From Phenylobacterium sp. (lineage in GTDB: Bacteria; Pseudomonadota; Alphaproteobacteria; Caulobacterales; Caulobacteraceae), in contig NZ_JAUXVZ010000004.1 of NCBI RefSeq assembly GCF_030680185.1, positions 1-64,000 on the forward strand: DNA of 64,000 nucleotides, written 5' to 3'. Of the stretch, positions 18,802 through 26,972 are shown piece by piece. The notes under the pieces are model-generated. The model did no database searches. It saw only the letters and a program-made list of their open reading frames with translations, and was not told the DNA's origin. Positions within the stretch are counted from its first letter, which is position 1, and the number at the start of each line of letters is the position of its first letter. A program made the translations under genes and the position numbers.

Positions 18802-20286
18802 ATGACCCTGCTCGCTAATCTGCGGCGCGATTGGCTATCCAATGTGCGCGGCGACGTCCTGGCCGGAATCGTGGTGGCCCTGGCCCTGATCCCGGAGGCC
18901 ATCGGTTTTTCGGTGATCGCCGGCGTCGACCCCCGGGTCGGCCTCTACGCCTCCTTTTCCATCGCGGTGATCATTGCCTTCACCGGCGGACGACCCGGCA
19001 TGATCTCGGCGGCCACGGCGGCCATCGCCCTGCTGGTGGGAGACCTGGTCCGCGACCACGGGGTGGAGTATCTGCTGGCCGCCACGGTGCTGATGGGCGT
19101 GCTGCAGATCGGCGCAGGCCTCGCCCGCCTGGGCGGGCTGATGCGCTATGTGTCGCGCTCGGTGATCACCGGCTTCGTCAATGCGCTGGCTATCCTGATC
19201 TTCATGGCCCAGCTGCCCGAGCTGATCGGCATGGGCTGGCAGACCTACGCCATGGTCGCCGCGGGCCTCGGCATCATCTACCTCTTCCCACGCCTGACCC
19301 GGGCCGTTCCCTCGCCGCTGGTGGCCATCGTGCTGCTGTCAGGTCTGGCCATCTATATGGGTCTCGACGTCCGCCGGGTCGGCGACCTGGGGGAGCTGCC
19401 CACGGGCATCCCCTTCTTCCATCTGCCGCAGGTCCCGCTGACCCTGGAAACCCTGCAGATCATCTTCCCCTATGCCGCCACCATGGCCGTGGTCGGCCTG
19501 CTGGAAAGCCTGCTGACCGCCACCATCATCGACGACCTGACCGACACCGGCTCGGACAAGAACCGCGAGTGCCGCGGCCAGGGCATCGCCAACTTCGCCA
19601 CCGGCTTCCTGGGCGGCATGGGCGGCTGCGCCATGATCGGCCAGTCGGTGATCAATGTGAAATCCGGCGGCCGCGGGCGGCTCTCGGCCCTGGTGGCGGG
19701 GTCCTTTCTACTGTTCCTGATCGTCGTCCTTGGCCCCTGGGTCGCCCAGATTCCCATGGCCGCCCTGGTGGCGGTGATGATCATGGTCTCCATCGGCACC
19801 TTCAACTGGGGCTCGATCCGCAATCTGCGCAGCCATCCCTGGTCATCGTCGGTGGTGATGGTCGCCACGGTGGTCGTGGTGGTGGCCACCCATGACCTGG
19901 CCCGGGGCGTGCTGGTGGGCGTGCTGCTGAGCGGCATCTTCTTCGCCCGCAAGGTGGCCCGCATCCTGTCGGTGGAAAGCCTGCTGGCCGACGACGGCCG
20001 CACCCGGCGCTACAACATCCAGGGCCAGGTCTTCTTCGCCTCGGCGGAGACCTTCTCGGCCGCCTTCGACTTCAAGGAGGTGGTCGAACACGTCATCATC
20101 GACGTCTCCCAGGCGCACTTCTGGGACATCTCCGCCGTCGGCGCCCTGGACAGGGCGGTGCTGAAATTCCGCCGCGAAGGCACAAGCGTCGATATCGTCG
20201 GCCTCAACGCCGCGAGCGCGACCATGGTCGACCGCTTTGGCGTCCACGATAAGGACGGCGCCGAGGCCGGGCTCGGCGCGCATTAG
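18802..20286 (+). CDS. SulP-family anion transporter with STAS domain
   Basis: 494 residues; inner-membrane carrier of the SLC26/SulP group (sulfate, bicarbonate, dicarboxylates and similar anions). About 10-12 hydrophobic helices run to residue 390, including the family start [20 protein letters not shown] and the later [20 protein letters not shown]. Residues about 410-490 are a cytosolic STAS domain ([35 protein letters not shown]), which lacks an obvious phosphorylatable Ser at the usual DCTG-like position. It is followed after 11 bases by a universal stress protein gene, so the two are likely cotranscribed. The substrate is uncertain. Confidence 0.92.
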   Translation: MTLLANLRRDWLSNVRGDVLAGIVVALALIPEAIGFSVIAGVDPRVGLYASFSIAVIIAFTGGRPGMISAATAAIALLVGDLVRDHGVEYLLAATVLMGVLQIGAGLARLGGLMRYVSRSVITGFVNALAILIFMAQLPELIGMGWQTYAMVAAGLGIIYLFPRLTRAVPSPLVAIVLLSGLAIYMGLDVRRVGDLGELPTGIPFFHLPQVPLTLETLQIIFPYAATMAVVGLLESLLTATIIDDLTDTGSDKNRECRGQGIANFATGFLGGMGGCAMIGQSVINVKSGGRGRLSALVAGSFLLFLIVVLGPWVAQIPMAALVAVMIMVSIGTFNWGSIRNLRSHPWSSSVVMVATVVVVVATHDLARGVLVGVLLSGIFFARKVARILSVESLLADDGRTRRYNIQGQVFFASAETFSAAFDFKEVVEHVIIDVSQAHFWDISAVGALDRAVLKFRREGTSVDIVGLNAASATMVDRFGVHDKDGAEAGLGAH

Positions 20287-20297
20287 GAGGACTGTCC

Positions 20298-21152
20298 ATG
20301 AAGAAGATTCTCTGCGCCATCGACGCCTCGACCTATGGCCCCAGCCTCTGTGACCACGCCGCCTGGTTCGCCCTGCGCGCCGGCGCAGCCGTGGACGTCC
20401 TGCATGTGCTCGACCGGGCCGAGACCGGCTCAGGTCCCCACCTCGACCTGTCGGGCAGCGTCGGGCTTGGGGCCAGCGAGGCCCTGCTGGAGCAACTGAC
20501 CAGGGCCGACGAGGCCCGCGGCCAGGCGGCCCAGGCCCATGGCCGCGCCATGCTGGAGGGCGCCCGCGCCCGCCTGAAGGCCGCCGGCGTGACGCAGGTG
20601 AACCTTGTCCACCGCCACGGCGAGGTGGCCGACACCCTGGTCGAGCTCGAAAAAGACGCCGATCTGGTGATCATGGGCAAGCGCGGCGAGAGCCAGAACT
20701 TCGCCGAGGGCCATCTGGGCGCCAAGGTCGAGCGGGTGGTGCGCGCCAGCATCCGCCCAGTCCTGGTGGCGCCGCGGGTCTTCATGCCGATCACCCGGGT
20801 GGTCGCAGCCTTCGACGGCGGCGCCAGCGCGACCAAAGCCCTCGATCACGTGCTGCAGAGCCCGGTCTTTGCCGGCATTGAGGTGGTGGTCGCCATTGTC
20901 GGCGATCCGGGCGCCCAGCGGGACGCCCGCGTCCAGGCCGCCGAAGGCCTGCTCGCCGGCCGGCCGGCGGCGGCGATCAAGGCGCTGGACGGCGATGTGG
21001 AGACCGCGCTGAAGGGCGAACTCCGCCAGGGCCAGGGGGACCTGCTGGTGATGGGCGCCTATGGTCACTCGCGAATTCGAGAGCTGATCGTCGGCAGCAC
21101 GACCACCGCCATGATCCGCACCGGCAAGGTCCCGGTCCTGCTGTTCCGCTAG
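20298..21152 (+). CDS. Tandem-domain universal stress protein
   Basis: 284 residues made of two UspA folds. Domain 1 (about 1-155) has KKILCAIDASTYGPSLCDHA and the nucleotide loop GKRGESQNFAEGHLGAKVER followed by RPVLVAP. Domain 2 (about 160-284) has VVAAFDGGASATKALDH and GAYGHSRIRELIVGSTTTAM followed by VPVLLF. Both loops keep the G-x2-G-x9-G-S/T type ATP-binding pattern. AGGAGG lies upstream of the ATG. It is probably in one operon with the SulP transporter, and lies upstream of the Hsp20 gene that has its own promoter and thermometer. Confidence 0.92.
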   Translation: MKKILCAIDASTYGPSLCDHAAWFALRAGAAVDVLHVLDRAETGSGPHLDLSGSVGLGASEALLEQLTRADEARGQAAQAHGRAMLEGARARLKAAGVTQVNLVHRHGEVADTLVELEKDADLVIMGKRGESQNFAEGHLGAKVERVVRASIRPVLVAPRVFMPITRVVAAFDGGASATKALDHVLQSPVFAGIEVVVAIVGDPGAQRDARVQAAEGLLAGRPAAAIKALDGDVETALKGELRQGQGDLLVMGAYGHSRIRELIVGSTTTAMIRTGKVPVLLFR

Positions 21153-21179
21153 TCCAACCACGCAAACCCCGCCCAGATA

Positions 21180-21210
21180 TTGAAACGGGGCCATAGGATC
21201 GCCAGATAAT
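21180..21210 (+). promoter_or_regulatory. Possible promoter for the Hsp20 gene
   Basis: TTGAAA (21180-21185) and GATAAT (21205-21210) stand 19 bases apart; the spacing is long for the housekeeping factor. The CCAGAT overlapping the -10 is loosely like a heat-shock sigma-32 element. The stretch is lower in GC than its surroundings. Confidence 0.3.
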
Positions 21211-21224
21211 CATCAACCGGAGGA

Positions 21225-21279
21225 CTCGCGCCAATCCTGGGCGAGGCTTTCGGGGAGTCGCTTGCTGCTTGAGGACTCG
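21225..21279 (+). promoter_or_regulatory. ROSE-like RNA thermometer in the Hsp20 leader
   Basis: Two hairpins. The first pairs CTCGC-GCC with GGGCGAG (21225-21245). The second pairs GAGTC (21255-21259) with GACTC (21274-21278) and CTT (21261-21263) with GAG (21271-21273), leaving G21260 bulged. The GAGGA ribosome binding site (21271-21275) is fully inside the second stem, opposite TCGCT. This matches the conserved U-Y-G-C-U anti-SD with one bulged G described for ROSE elements of alphaproteobacterial small heat-shock genes. The SD to ATG distance (14 bases) is longer than usual. Confidence 0.65.
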
Positions 21280-21289
21280 AAAGACAGAG

Positions 21290-21709
21290 ATGAGCCGGAC
21301 GATCCTATTCGACAGCCCCTACCTGCTCGGCTTCGAGCATACCCGGGCCCTGATTGAGCGCGCAGCCAAGGCCGCCGCCGAAGCCTATCCCCCCTACAAT
21401 GTGGAAGATCGCGGCGAGGGGCGGCTGCGGATCACCCTGGCGGTGGCCGGGTTCAGCCCCGACCAGCTGCATGTCAGCGTCGAGGATCGCCAACTGGTGG
21501 TCGCCGGCCGCCGGGACGAGGCGCCCAAGGACGACGACGCCTATCTGCATCGGGGCATCGCCGGCCGCGGATTCCTCCGCAGCTTCGTCCTGGCCGACCG
21601 TGTCGTCGTGGAGGGGGCCAGTCTTGAGCATGGCCTGCTGCACATCGATCTGGCCCGGCCCGAGCCCGAAACCGCGATCAAGCGCATTCCCATCCGGACG
21701 ACGGCCTGA
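21290..21709 (+). CDS. Small heat-shock protein, Hsp20/IbpA family
   Basis: 139 residues; ATP-independent holdase that keeps unfolding proteins refoldable. It closely follows IbpA: YPPYNVEDRGEGRLRITLAV, AGFSPDQLHVSVEDRQLVV, a YLHRGIAGRGFLRSFVLADR segment and GLLHIDLARPEPE, covering the alpha-crystallin domain at about residues 30-130. The ATG at 21290 is the only start downstream of the ribosome binding site; the leader folds into a ROSE-like thermometer, so translation should rise with temperature. It is followed by DUF1150, a pairing often seen in alphaproteobacteria. Confidence 0.92.
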   Translation: MSRTILFDSPYLLGFEHTRALIERAAKAAAEAYPPYNVEDRGEGRLRITLAVAGFSPDQLHVSVEDRQLVVAGRRDEAPKDDDAYLHRGIAGRGFLRSFVLADRVVVEGASLEHGLLHIDLARPEPETAIKRIPIRTTA

Positions 21710-21829
21710 GCCGAGCTCGGCCCCGTCCTCATCCTTCGTCGGCCCAGAAGGGCGACGAATCTCTGCGTCTGAGCCTCGGCTGAACCTGCGGGGTCCTAGG
21801 CGCGTTGCATATGTGTGGAGGTGGTCATC

Positions 21830-22084
21830 ATGACGCCGATTTTAACGACTGAAGACTTCGCCGCCCTGGGCGCCCCGGACCTGGTCTATGTCCGGCCCGT
21901 CAAGGCTGCGGAAATCCTCGCCACCGCGACCGATAGCGACGCCATGCCGTTGCAACTCGATCCGGAGCGCACCTTCTATGCGGTCCACCGGGCCGACGGC
22001 GAGCGACTGGCTGTCCTGACCGACCGTAACGCCGCCATGGCCGCAGCCCTGGCCCACGAGCTGGCGCCGGTCTCGGTTCACTAG
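21830..22084 (+). CDS. DUF1150 family protein
   Basis: 84 residues. Family features: LVYVRPVKAAEILA near residue 22, then FYAVHRADGERLAVLTDRNA and a short C-terminal helix. The ATG at 21830 has GGAGG eight bases upstream; an in-frame ATG five codons earlier overlaps that site and is rejected. The function is unknown. Association with a small heat-shock gene suggests a part in protein quality control, which is inference from position only. Confidence 0.85.
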   Translation: MTPILTTEDFAALGAPDLVYVRPVKAAEILATATDSDAMPLQLDPERTFYAVHRADGERLAVLTDRNAAMAAALAHELAPVSVH

Positions 22085-22111
22085 AGCCGGGCCGATCCCG
22101 CCCGGGGAGCC

Positions 22112-22576
22112 CTAGGCCGCCGAGGGCGCGGCCTCCTGCACCAGCAGGGCGTAGAGGGCGTCAGGCGTCCGCGCCTGACGCAGATGCTCGCGCAAATCCA
22201 GGCTTCGCATCATCCGCGACACCCGGGCCAGGGCGCGGAGATGCTCGGTGCCCGCGTCCGGCGGCGCAAACAGGGCGAAGATTAGGTCGGCCGGCTGGTC
22301 ATCCACCGAATCGAACGCCACGGGATGATCCAGGCGGAGGAACACCCCGCGAATCCGGTCCAGCCCCTCGACCCGGGCATGGGGCACGGCGACGCCATAG
22401 CCGATGCCCGTCGAGCCGGCCTGCTCGCGCTCGGCCAGGGCGTCGAGCAGAGCGCCGGCGTCGAGGCCGAAATTCCGGCCCGCCAGTTCGGCCAGGTGGG
22501 CCAGAACCTGTCGCTTGTCGGTCGCGCCGACCCGCAGCGCGATTGCGCTGCGGTCAAGGATGTCGCCGATCTGCAT
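22112..22576 (-). CDS. ptsN: PTS IIA-like nitrogen regulatory protein
   Basis: 154 residues; phosphorylatable EIIA-Ntr domain, end of the nitrogen phosphotransfer chain (EI-Ntr, NPr, PtsN) that links carbon/nitrogen state to potassium uptake and metabolism. GIGYGVAVPHARVEG carries the phospho-acceptor His at residue 66. VDDQPADLIFALFAPPDAGT and HLRALARVSRMMRSLDLREH are standard. It lies 76 bases after hpf on the same strand, the usual rpoN-hpf-ptsN order. A GC-rich hairpin at 22087-22106 separates it from the convergent DUF1150. Confidence 0.93.
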   Translation of the reverse strand: MQIGDILDRSAIALRVGATDKRQVLAHLAELAGRNFGLDAGALLDALAEREQAGSTGIGYGVAVPHARVEGLDRIRGVFLRLDHPVAFDSVDDQPADLIFALFAPPDAGTEHLRALARVSRMMRSLDLREHLRQARTPDALYALLVQEAAPSAA

Positions 22577-22652
22577 GCTTGGTTCGGAAGGCCTGTTCTT
22601 ACGGATCCGAACCTGAAGGGCGATCGACGGGGCCTGAAACGCCGGCGCCGCC

Positions 22653-23291
22653 TCAGGCTGCGCCGTTTGCTCCGGTCCCGTTCACGGACTTCGTGCGTTC
22701 GGGGTCAATCCAGCCGATATTCCCGTCGGGCCGGCGATATACCACGGACAATCCGCCGTGGGCGGCGTTCCTAAACACGATTGTTTGAGTTCCCGTCAAG
22801 TCCAGGTCCATCACCGCCATGGAAACGGTCATGGTGCGGATGGGCTTTTCGGTCTCGGCGATGACCATGCTGGCCGGAGCGGAATCAGAGCCGCCGCCGT
22901 CCTGGCCATCATCCCAGTCGGACTCGTCCTCGCCCTCAGGCGTGCGGAGCACGAAATAGGAGGCCGTCTCGGCCTGCTTGGCCAGGGCCTGCTGATGGTG
23001 ATCCTTCAGGCGGCGCTTGTAGCGACGCACCCGGGTCTCGATCTTCTGCAGGGCGGAGTCGAACGCGGTGTGCGCGTCCGTGCCGGTGCCCTGGCTCTGG
23101 AGCTGTTGCCCCGTGGCCAGGGTCAGGGCGCAATCCACCTTGAAGGTGTAGCCCTCGCGACTGACGACAACATCGGCGCCGCCGCCTTCGCGGTCGATAT
23201 ATTTGCCAATGCTGCTGGTGAGTTCGTCGGTGACCCGCAACCGCAGGGCCTCTCCGACATCGACGTGTTTGCCGGTGACTTGGACTTGCAT
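22653..23291 (-). CDS. hpf: Long-form ribosome hibernation-promoting factor
   Basis: 212 residues; binds the 30S decoding region and dimerises ribosomes to 100S particles in stationary phase. The N-terminal domain (about 1-105) starts MQVQVTGKHVDVGEALRLRV and includes VVVSREGYTFKVDCAL and AFDSALQKIETRVRRYKRRL. After an acidic linker, the C-terminal dimerisation domain (about 155-205) has MTVSMAVMDLDLTGTQTIVF and GGLSVVYRRPDGNIGWIDP. Two domains make it the long form. It lies upstream of ptsN and downstream of exoD on the same strand. Confidence 0.94.
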   Translation of the reverse strand: MQVQVTGKHVDVGEALRLRVTDELTSSIGKYIDREGGGADVVVSREGYTFKVDCALTLATGQQLQSQGTGTDAHTAFDSALQKIETRVRRYKRRLKDHHQQALAKQAETASYFVLRTPEGEDESDWDDGQDGGGSDSAPASMVIAETEKPIRTMTVSMAVMDLDLTGTQTIVFRNAAHGGLSVVYRRPDGNIGWIDPERTKSVNGTGANGAA

Positions 23292-23331
23292 GTCCTATGA
23301 ACGCGCCTGCCGCCCGATGGTGTCAAGTCCA

Positions 23332-23955
23332 TCAGAATGCGGAGAGCGCGGCCGCCAGAAGCCTGTGGATAACCTCCGCCGCCAGGGCGAGAACCGTAAA
23401 GCTCACCGCCGCCATGACGTAGCCGGCCAGGGCCAGAATCCCGTCCCGTTGCACCAGGGCCAGGCCAAACAGGCTGATCGCCGTGGCCGGCAGCAGGTTG
23501 CCGAGCGGCAGGGGCAGCATGAGCACGAAGGCCAGGAGCGTGCAGACCGCGCCGATCACCCGGTCGCCCACAGGCCCAAAGAGAAAGGTCAGCCGCGCGG
23601 TGGACACCCGCTCGACCTGCGCCACCCTGGGGATCAGCCGCGCGAAGACCGCCCGCAGACGGCCCATATCGAGCACGCGGCGCTTCAGCCTGGCCGGCAG
23701 CCAGGGGGTCCTCACGCCAGCCGCCAGTTGCGGCGTGAACAGCGCCAGCGGCGCCCCGAGAAAGGTGGAAGATCCCGGCGGCAGGGGCAGCATGTTCGGC
23801 GCGGCGAAGAGGAACAGCAGCACGCCGAAGGACCGGCGGCCAAAGCGCTCCAGGGTCTCGCCCAAGGTCTCGGCCGCATGGGTCTCGTCGCAGAGATCGG
23901 TGAGGATCTCCGAGAGGCTCATCCGACGTTCGGGGGCGGGTTCGGCCAGGCTCAT
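23332..23955 (-). CDS. exoD: ExoD-family membrane protein
   Basis: 207 residues. Hydrophobic segments with the ExoD pattern: FGVLLFLFAAPNMLPLPPGS, then LGAPLALFTPQLAAG and PWLPARLKRRVLD. A second half follows with VIGAVCTLLAFVLMLPLPLG and ISLFGLALVQRDGILALAGY. ExoD was named for an effect on exopolysaccharide and alkali tolerance in Sinorhizobium; its biochemical role is unknown. Family recognition is good, function is not. It is divergent from the asd leader. Confidence 0.85.
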   Translation of the reverse strand: MSLAEPAPERRMSLSEILTDLCDETHAAETLGETLERFGRRSFGVLLFLFAAPNMLPLPPGSSTFLGAPLALFTPQLAAGVRTPWLPARLKRRVLDMGRLRAVFARLIPRVAQVERVSTARLTFLFGPVGDRVIGAVCTLLAFVLMLPLPLGNLLPATAISLFGLALVQRDGILALAGYVMAAVSFTVLALAAEVIHRLLAAALSAF

Positions 23956-24014
23956 GACGCCCCCTATGAGGCGTCAGACGGCGGCGGGCAATGCGGCTGC
24001 GGCGCAGCGCCCGC

Positions 24015-24043
24015 TTTACAAGCCGCGCCTCAGGGCCTATCGG
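24015..24043 (+). promoter_or_regulatory. Possible promoter of the asd leader
   Basis: TTTACA (24015-24020) and TATCGG (24038-24043) with a 17-base spacer. Transcription would begin near 24050, at or just before the ATG at 24051, which would make the leader ORF nearly leaderless. The -10 is a weak match. Confidence 0.3.
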
Positions 24044-24050
24044 GCGATCC

Positions 24051-24140
24051 ATGCGGCATCTGGCCACCATGACCATGATTATTAAAACCACTGCGCTCGC
24101 GGGCGCAGGGGTCTGGTCGTGGCTGGACGCAGCCGACTGA
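24051..24140 (+). CDS. Candidate leader peptide of asd, rich in aspartate-family amino acids
   Basis: Short ORF ending in TGA 82 bases before asd. From the ATG at 24069 it reads 23 residues (MTMIIKTTALAGAG, then VWSWLDAAD); an in-frame ATG at 24051 would add six. Residues 2-8 of the shorter form are Thr-Met-Ile-Ile-Lys-Thr-Thr: every one is derived from aspartate through the pathway that Asd serves. The codons lie just before a series of competing RNA stems. No clear ribosome binding site is seen; initiation may be leaderless from 24051 or weak. The similarity to amino-acid attenuation leaders is inference from sequence. Confidence 0.5.
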   Translation: MRHLATMTMIIKTTALAGAGVWSWLDAAD

Positions 24141-24216
24141 CGATCCCTGCTTGACCCCGCCGGAAGGATGGGGTCGCGGAACGGAACGCCACCCCCCTCC
24201 GGCCAGACTCCGGAGG
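24091..24216 (+). promoter_or_regulatory. Candidate translational attenuator upstream of asd
   Basis: Possible stems: CTGCGC 24091-24096 with GCGCAG 24103-24108; GCAGGGGTC 24105-24113 with GATCCCTGC 24142-24150 (nine pairs, one G-U); GATCCC 24142-24147 or GACCCC 24153-24158 with GGGGTC 24170-24175; GGA-GGGGT in 24166-24174 with ACCCC-TCC in 24191-24200; CCTCCGG 24196-24202 with CCGGAGG 24210-24216. Neighbouring stems share bases and exclude one another. The last stem buries the asd ribosome binding site GGAGG (24212-24216). No T run follows any stem, so control of translation is more likely than termination. Confidence 0.45.
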
Positions 24217-24221
24217 CTCCC

Positions 24222-25304
24222 ATGCCGCAAACCCTGTCCCCCATCCTCGAACGCCCCGCGGTCGCCAAGGCCCGTGCGCCCCGCCCGCTGACCGTCGCCA
24301 TCGTCGGCGCCACCGGCGCTGTCGGCGCCGAGCTGATCGCCTGCCTGGAGCGCCGCGCCTTTCCGGTGGGCGAGCTTCGCCTGCTGGCCTCGCCGCGCTC
24401 GGCGGGTCGCACCCTGACCTTCCAGGGCGCGCCGGTGACGGTCCAGGCCCTGGATGAGGCCAGCTTCGAGGGTGTGGATGTGGCCTTCTTCTCCGCCGGC
24501 GCCAGTCTGTCGCGGCGCTATGGCCCGGTGGCGGTGGCCGCGGGGGCCTGGGTGGTGGACAACTCTTCGGCCTTCCGGATGGACGCCGACACCCCCCTGG
24601 TGGTGCCCGAGGTCAACGCCTGGCGTCTGGGCGAGGCGCCGGGCCGGCTGGTGGCCAATCCCAACTGCGTGGCGGCTATCGCCGCCGTGGTGCTGGCGCC
24701 CCTGCACGCCCGCCGCCTGATCGTGCGGCTGGTGGGCTCCACCTATCAGGCCGCCTCCGGGGCCGGCGCCGCGGCCATGGCCGAACTGCGCGACTCCACC
24801 GCCGCGGCCCTGGCCGGCGAGGCCTATCGGCCCCAGGTCCTGGCCCATCCCTACGCCTTCAACCTGTTCAGCCACGACGCCGAGGTCGATCCCGAGACCG
24901 GCTATAATGGCGAGGAGCTCAAGGTGATGGCGGAGCTGCGCAAGCTGCTGGCCGCCCCGGACCTGCCGGCCAGCTTCACCTGCATCCGCGTGCCGGTGCT
25001 CCGCGCCCACGCCATGGCCCTGACCGTGCGCTTCGCCGAGCCGGTGAGCGTCGAAGAGGCCCGAGCCTGGCTGTCCGAAGCGGCCGGCGTGCGGGTGGTG
25101 GACGACCGCGAGGCCAACCACTTCCCCATGCCCGGCGAAGCCTCCGGCGCCGACGACGTGCTGGTGGGTCGGATCCGCACCGACCTGTCGGACCCCTCGG
25201 GCCGCAGCCTGTCTCTGTTCATCGCCGGCGACCAGCTGCTGAAAGGCGCGGCGCTGAACGCCGTGCAGATCGCCGAGGCCCTTGTGGCGGCGGGCGAAGT
25301 CTAG
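24222..25304 (+). CDS. asd: Aspartate-semialdehyde dehydrogenase
   Basis: 360 residues; reduces aspartyl phosphate to the semialdehyde, the branch point to lysine/diaminopimelate, threonine, methionine and isoleucine. VAIVGATGAVGAELIACLER (about 25-44) is the NADP-binding turn, VVDNSSAFRM a phosphate-site segment, NPNCVA holds the catalytic Cys149, and RVPVLRAHAM the catalytic His263. The ATG at 24222 has GGAGG with a five-base gap; 18 upstream in-frame codons are rejected. The ribosome binding site can fold into a stem. The stop overlaps that of rpoN on the other strand (CTAG). Confidence 0.95.
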   Translation: MPQTLSPILERPAVAKARAPRPLTVAIVGATGAVGAELIACLERRAFPVGELRLLASPRSAGRTLTFQGAPVTVQALDEASFEGVDVAFFSAGASLSRRYGPVAVAAGAWVVDNSSAFRMDADTPLVVPEVNAWRLGEAPGRLVANPNCVAAIAAVVLAPLHARRLIVRLVGSTYQAASGAGAAAMAELRDSTAAALAGEAYRPQVLAHPYAFNLFSHDAEVDPETGYNGEELKVMAELRKLLAAPDLPASFTCIRVPVLRAHAMALTVRFAEPVSVEEARAWLSEAAGVRVVDDREANHFPMPGEASGADDVLVGRIRTDLSDPSGRSLSLFIAGDQLLKGAALNAVQIAEALVAAGEV

Positions 25305-26803
25305 ACGGCTTCCTTCATCGCCCGTCGGCGCTCCACCGAGGAGGGGATCCGCATGGCTTCCCGGTACTTGGCGACGGTGCGGCGGGCGATGTCGACGCCG
25401 CCGGTCTTCAGGATTTCGACGATCTGGTCGTCGGAATGCACGCCGGCGCCCTGGGCCTCGGCGTCGATCAACTGGCGGATCTTGTGGCGCACGCTCTCGG
25501 CCGAATGGGCCTCGCCGCCGGACGACGAGGCGATCGAGGAGGTGAAGAAGAACTTCAGCTCGAACAGGCCCCGCGGCGTGGCGATGTATTTGTTGGAGGT
25601 CACCCGGCTGACCGTGGATTCATGCATGCCGATAGCCTCGGCCACGGTCTTCAGGTTCAGCGGCCGCAGGTGCTCGACCCCATAGGCCAGGAAGCCGTCC
25701 TGCTGGCGGACGATCTCGCTGGAGACCTTGAGGATGGTCTTGGCCCGCTGGTCCAGGCTGCGGACCAGCCAGTTGGCGTTGGCCAGGCAGTCGGCGACGA
25801 AGGTCTTTTCCTGGTCCGACCGCGCGCCACCGGACACCCGGGCGTGATAGCGCTGGTCCACCAGCAGGCGGGGCAGGGTGTCGCTGTTCAGCTCCACCAG
25901 CCACAGGCCGCCGGGGCCTTCGCGGACGAAGACGTCGGGCGCCACCGGCTGGCTGGGCTCGCCGCCGAAGGCCGCGCCCGGCCGGGGCGTCAGGGCCCGC
26001 AGCTCGGCCAGCATGTCGCGCAGGTCCTCGTCATCCACCGCGCAGGCGCGCTTCAGCCCGGCCATGTCCCGGCGGGCCAGCAGGTCGAGATTGTCCAGCA
26101 GGGCCGACATGGCCGGGTCGCAGCGATCGCGCTCGATCAGCTGCAGCCTCAGGCATTCGGCCACATCGCGGGCGAACACGCCCGTAGGCTCCAGGCCCTG
26201 GAGTTGGCCAAGCACCGTCTCGACGAGCGCGGGCGCGCAGCCCAGGCGTTCGGCCGTCTCGGAAAGGTCCAGGCGCAGATAGCCGCCCTCGTCCACGCCA
26301 TCGATCAGGACGGCGGCGACCGCGGCCTGGGCGGCGGTGAAGCCCAGCAGGGCGGCCTGGTCGTGCAGGTGTTCGGCCAGGGTCTTTTCGTGGGCGGCCA
26401 GACCATCGAGGCCGTCTCCATCGCCCTCGAAACTTCCGCCCTTGCCGGCCTTGGACCAGTCGATGGCGCCGCCGGCCTCGCCGGCCTCGGACCCGTCGCC
26501 GGTGGCGCGTTCGCCCGGGGAGACCTCGTCATGGGCGGCGTCCAGATCGCTCTGCGCCGAGCCCGCGGCCACCTCGTCCAGGGCCGCCTCGGCGCGGGCC
26601 TCGCCGGCGGCGTCGGGGGCCTCGGGGGCCGGCTCTGGCTCGCCCTCGTCCCGGGCCAGCAGGGGATTGCGCTCGAGCTCGCCCTCGACATAGGCCTCCA
26701 GCTCAAGGTTCGACAGCTGCAGCAGCTTGATGGCCTGCTGCAGCTGAGGGGTGATGACCAGCCCCTGCCCCTGACGGACTTCGAGTCGCGCGCTGAGCGC
26801 CAA
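25301..26803 (-). CDS. rpoN: RNA polymerase sigma-54 factor
   Basis: 500 residues; directs polymerase to GG/GC (-24/-12) promoters, needing AAA+ activators; in Caulobacteraceae it is used for flagellar and stalk genes. Region I (about 1-50) is Gln/Leu-rich: LVITPQLQQAIKLLQLSNLE. An acidic linker (about 55-120) follows. The core-binding region and HTH lie around LKTVAEAIGMHESTVSRVTS. The RpoN box ARRTVAKYREAM is near the C-terminus. It is convergent with asd, sharing a CTAG for both stops, and is divergent from metY. Confidence 0.96.
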   Translation of the reverse strand: MALSARLEVRQGQGLVITPQLQQAIKLLQLSNLELEAYVEGELERNPLLARDEGEPEPAPEAPDAAGEARAEAALDEVAAGSAQSDLDAAHDEVSPGERATGDGSEAGEAGGAIDWSKAGKGGSFEGDGDGLDGLAAHEKTLAEHLHDQAALLGFTAAQAAVAAVLIDGVDEGGYLRLDLSETAERLGCAPALVETVLGQLQGLEPTGVFARDVAECLRLQLIERDRCDPAMSALLDNLDLLARRDMAGLKRACAVDDEDLRDMLAELRALTPRPGAAFGGEPSQPVAPDVFVREGPGGLWLVELNSDTLPRLLVDQRYHARVSGGARSDQEKTFVADCLANANWLVRSLDQRAKTILKVSSEIVRQQDGFLAYGVEHLRPLNLKTVAEAIGMHESTVSRVTSNKYIATPRGLFELKFFFTSSIASSSGGEAHSAESVRHKIRQLIDAEAQGAGVHSDDQIVEILKTGGVDIARRTVAKYREAMRIPSSVERRRAMKEAV

Positions 26804-26972
26804 GTTCCAGCCCTCCTGGCCTGCTTCTTGCTGGAGAGGCTAGGCCGCCATCCCCCACCGATTGGTTAACCGCACAAAGAAGAGCTGCGGCGAAGCGTCC
26901 TGCCTTGGGCGCGGGCGCCCCTTCGTGCTAGGCGCGGGGCCAACGAAAACACGTCAAAGAGGGAATACGCCC

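Noticed and set aside
22087..22106. Intrinsic terminator between DUF1150 and ptsN
   Set aside because: CCGGGC/GCCCGG forms a hairpin, but there is no T run on either strand, so it is mentioned only as a hairpin.
26804..26972. SAM-II riboswitch before metY
   Set aside because: This is the expected place in alphaproteobacteria, but the conserved blocks around the SAM-II pseudoknot (such as the GCCACGTTAA-type segment and the GCTAAA block) are not there.
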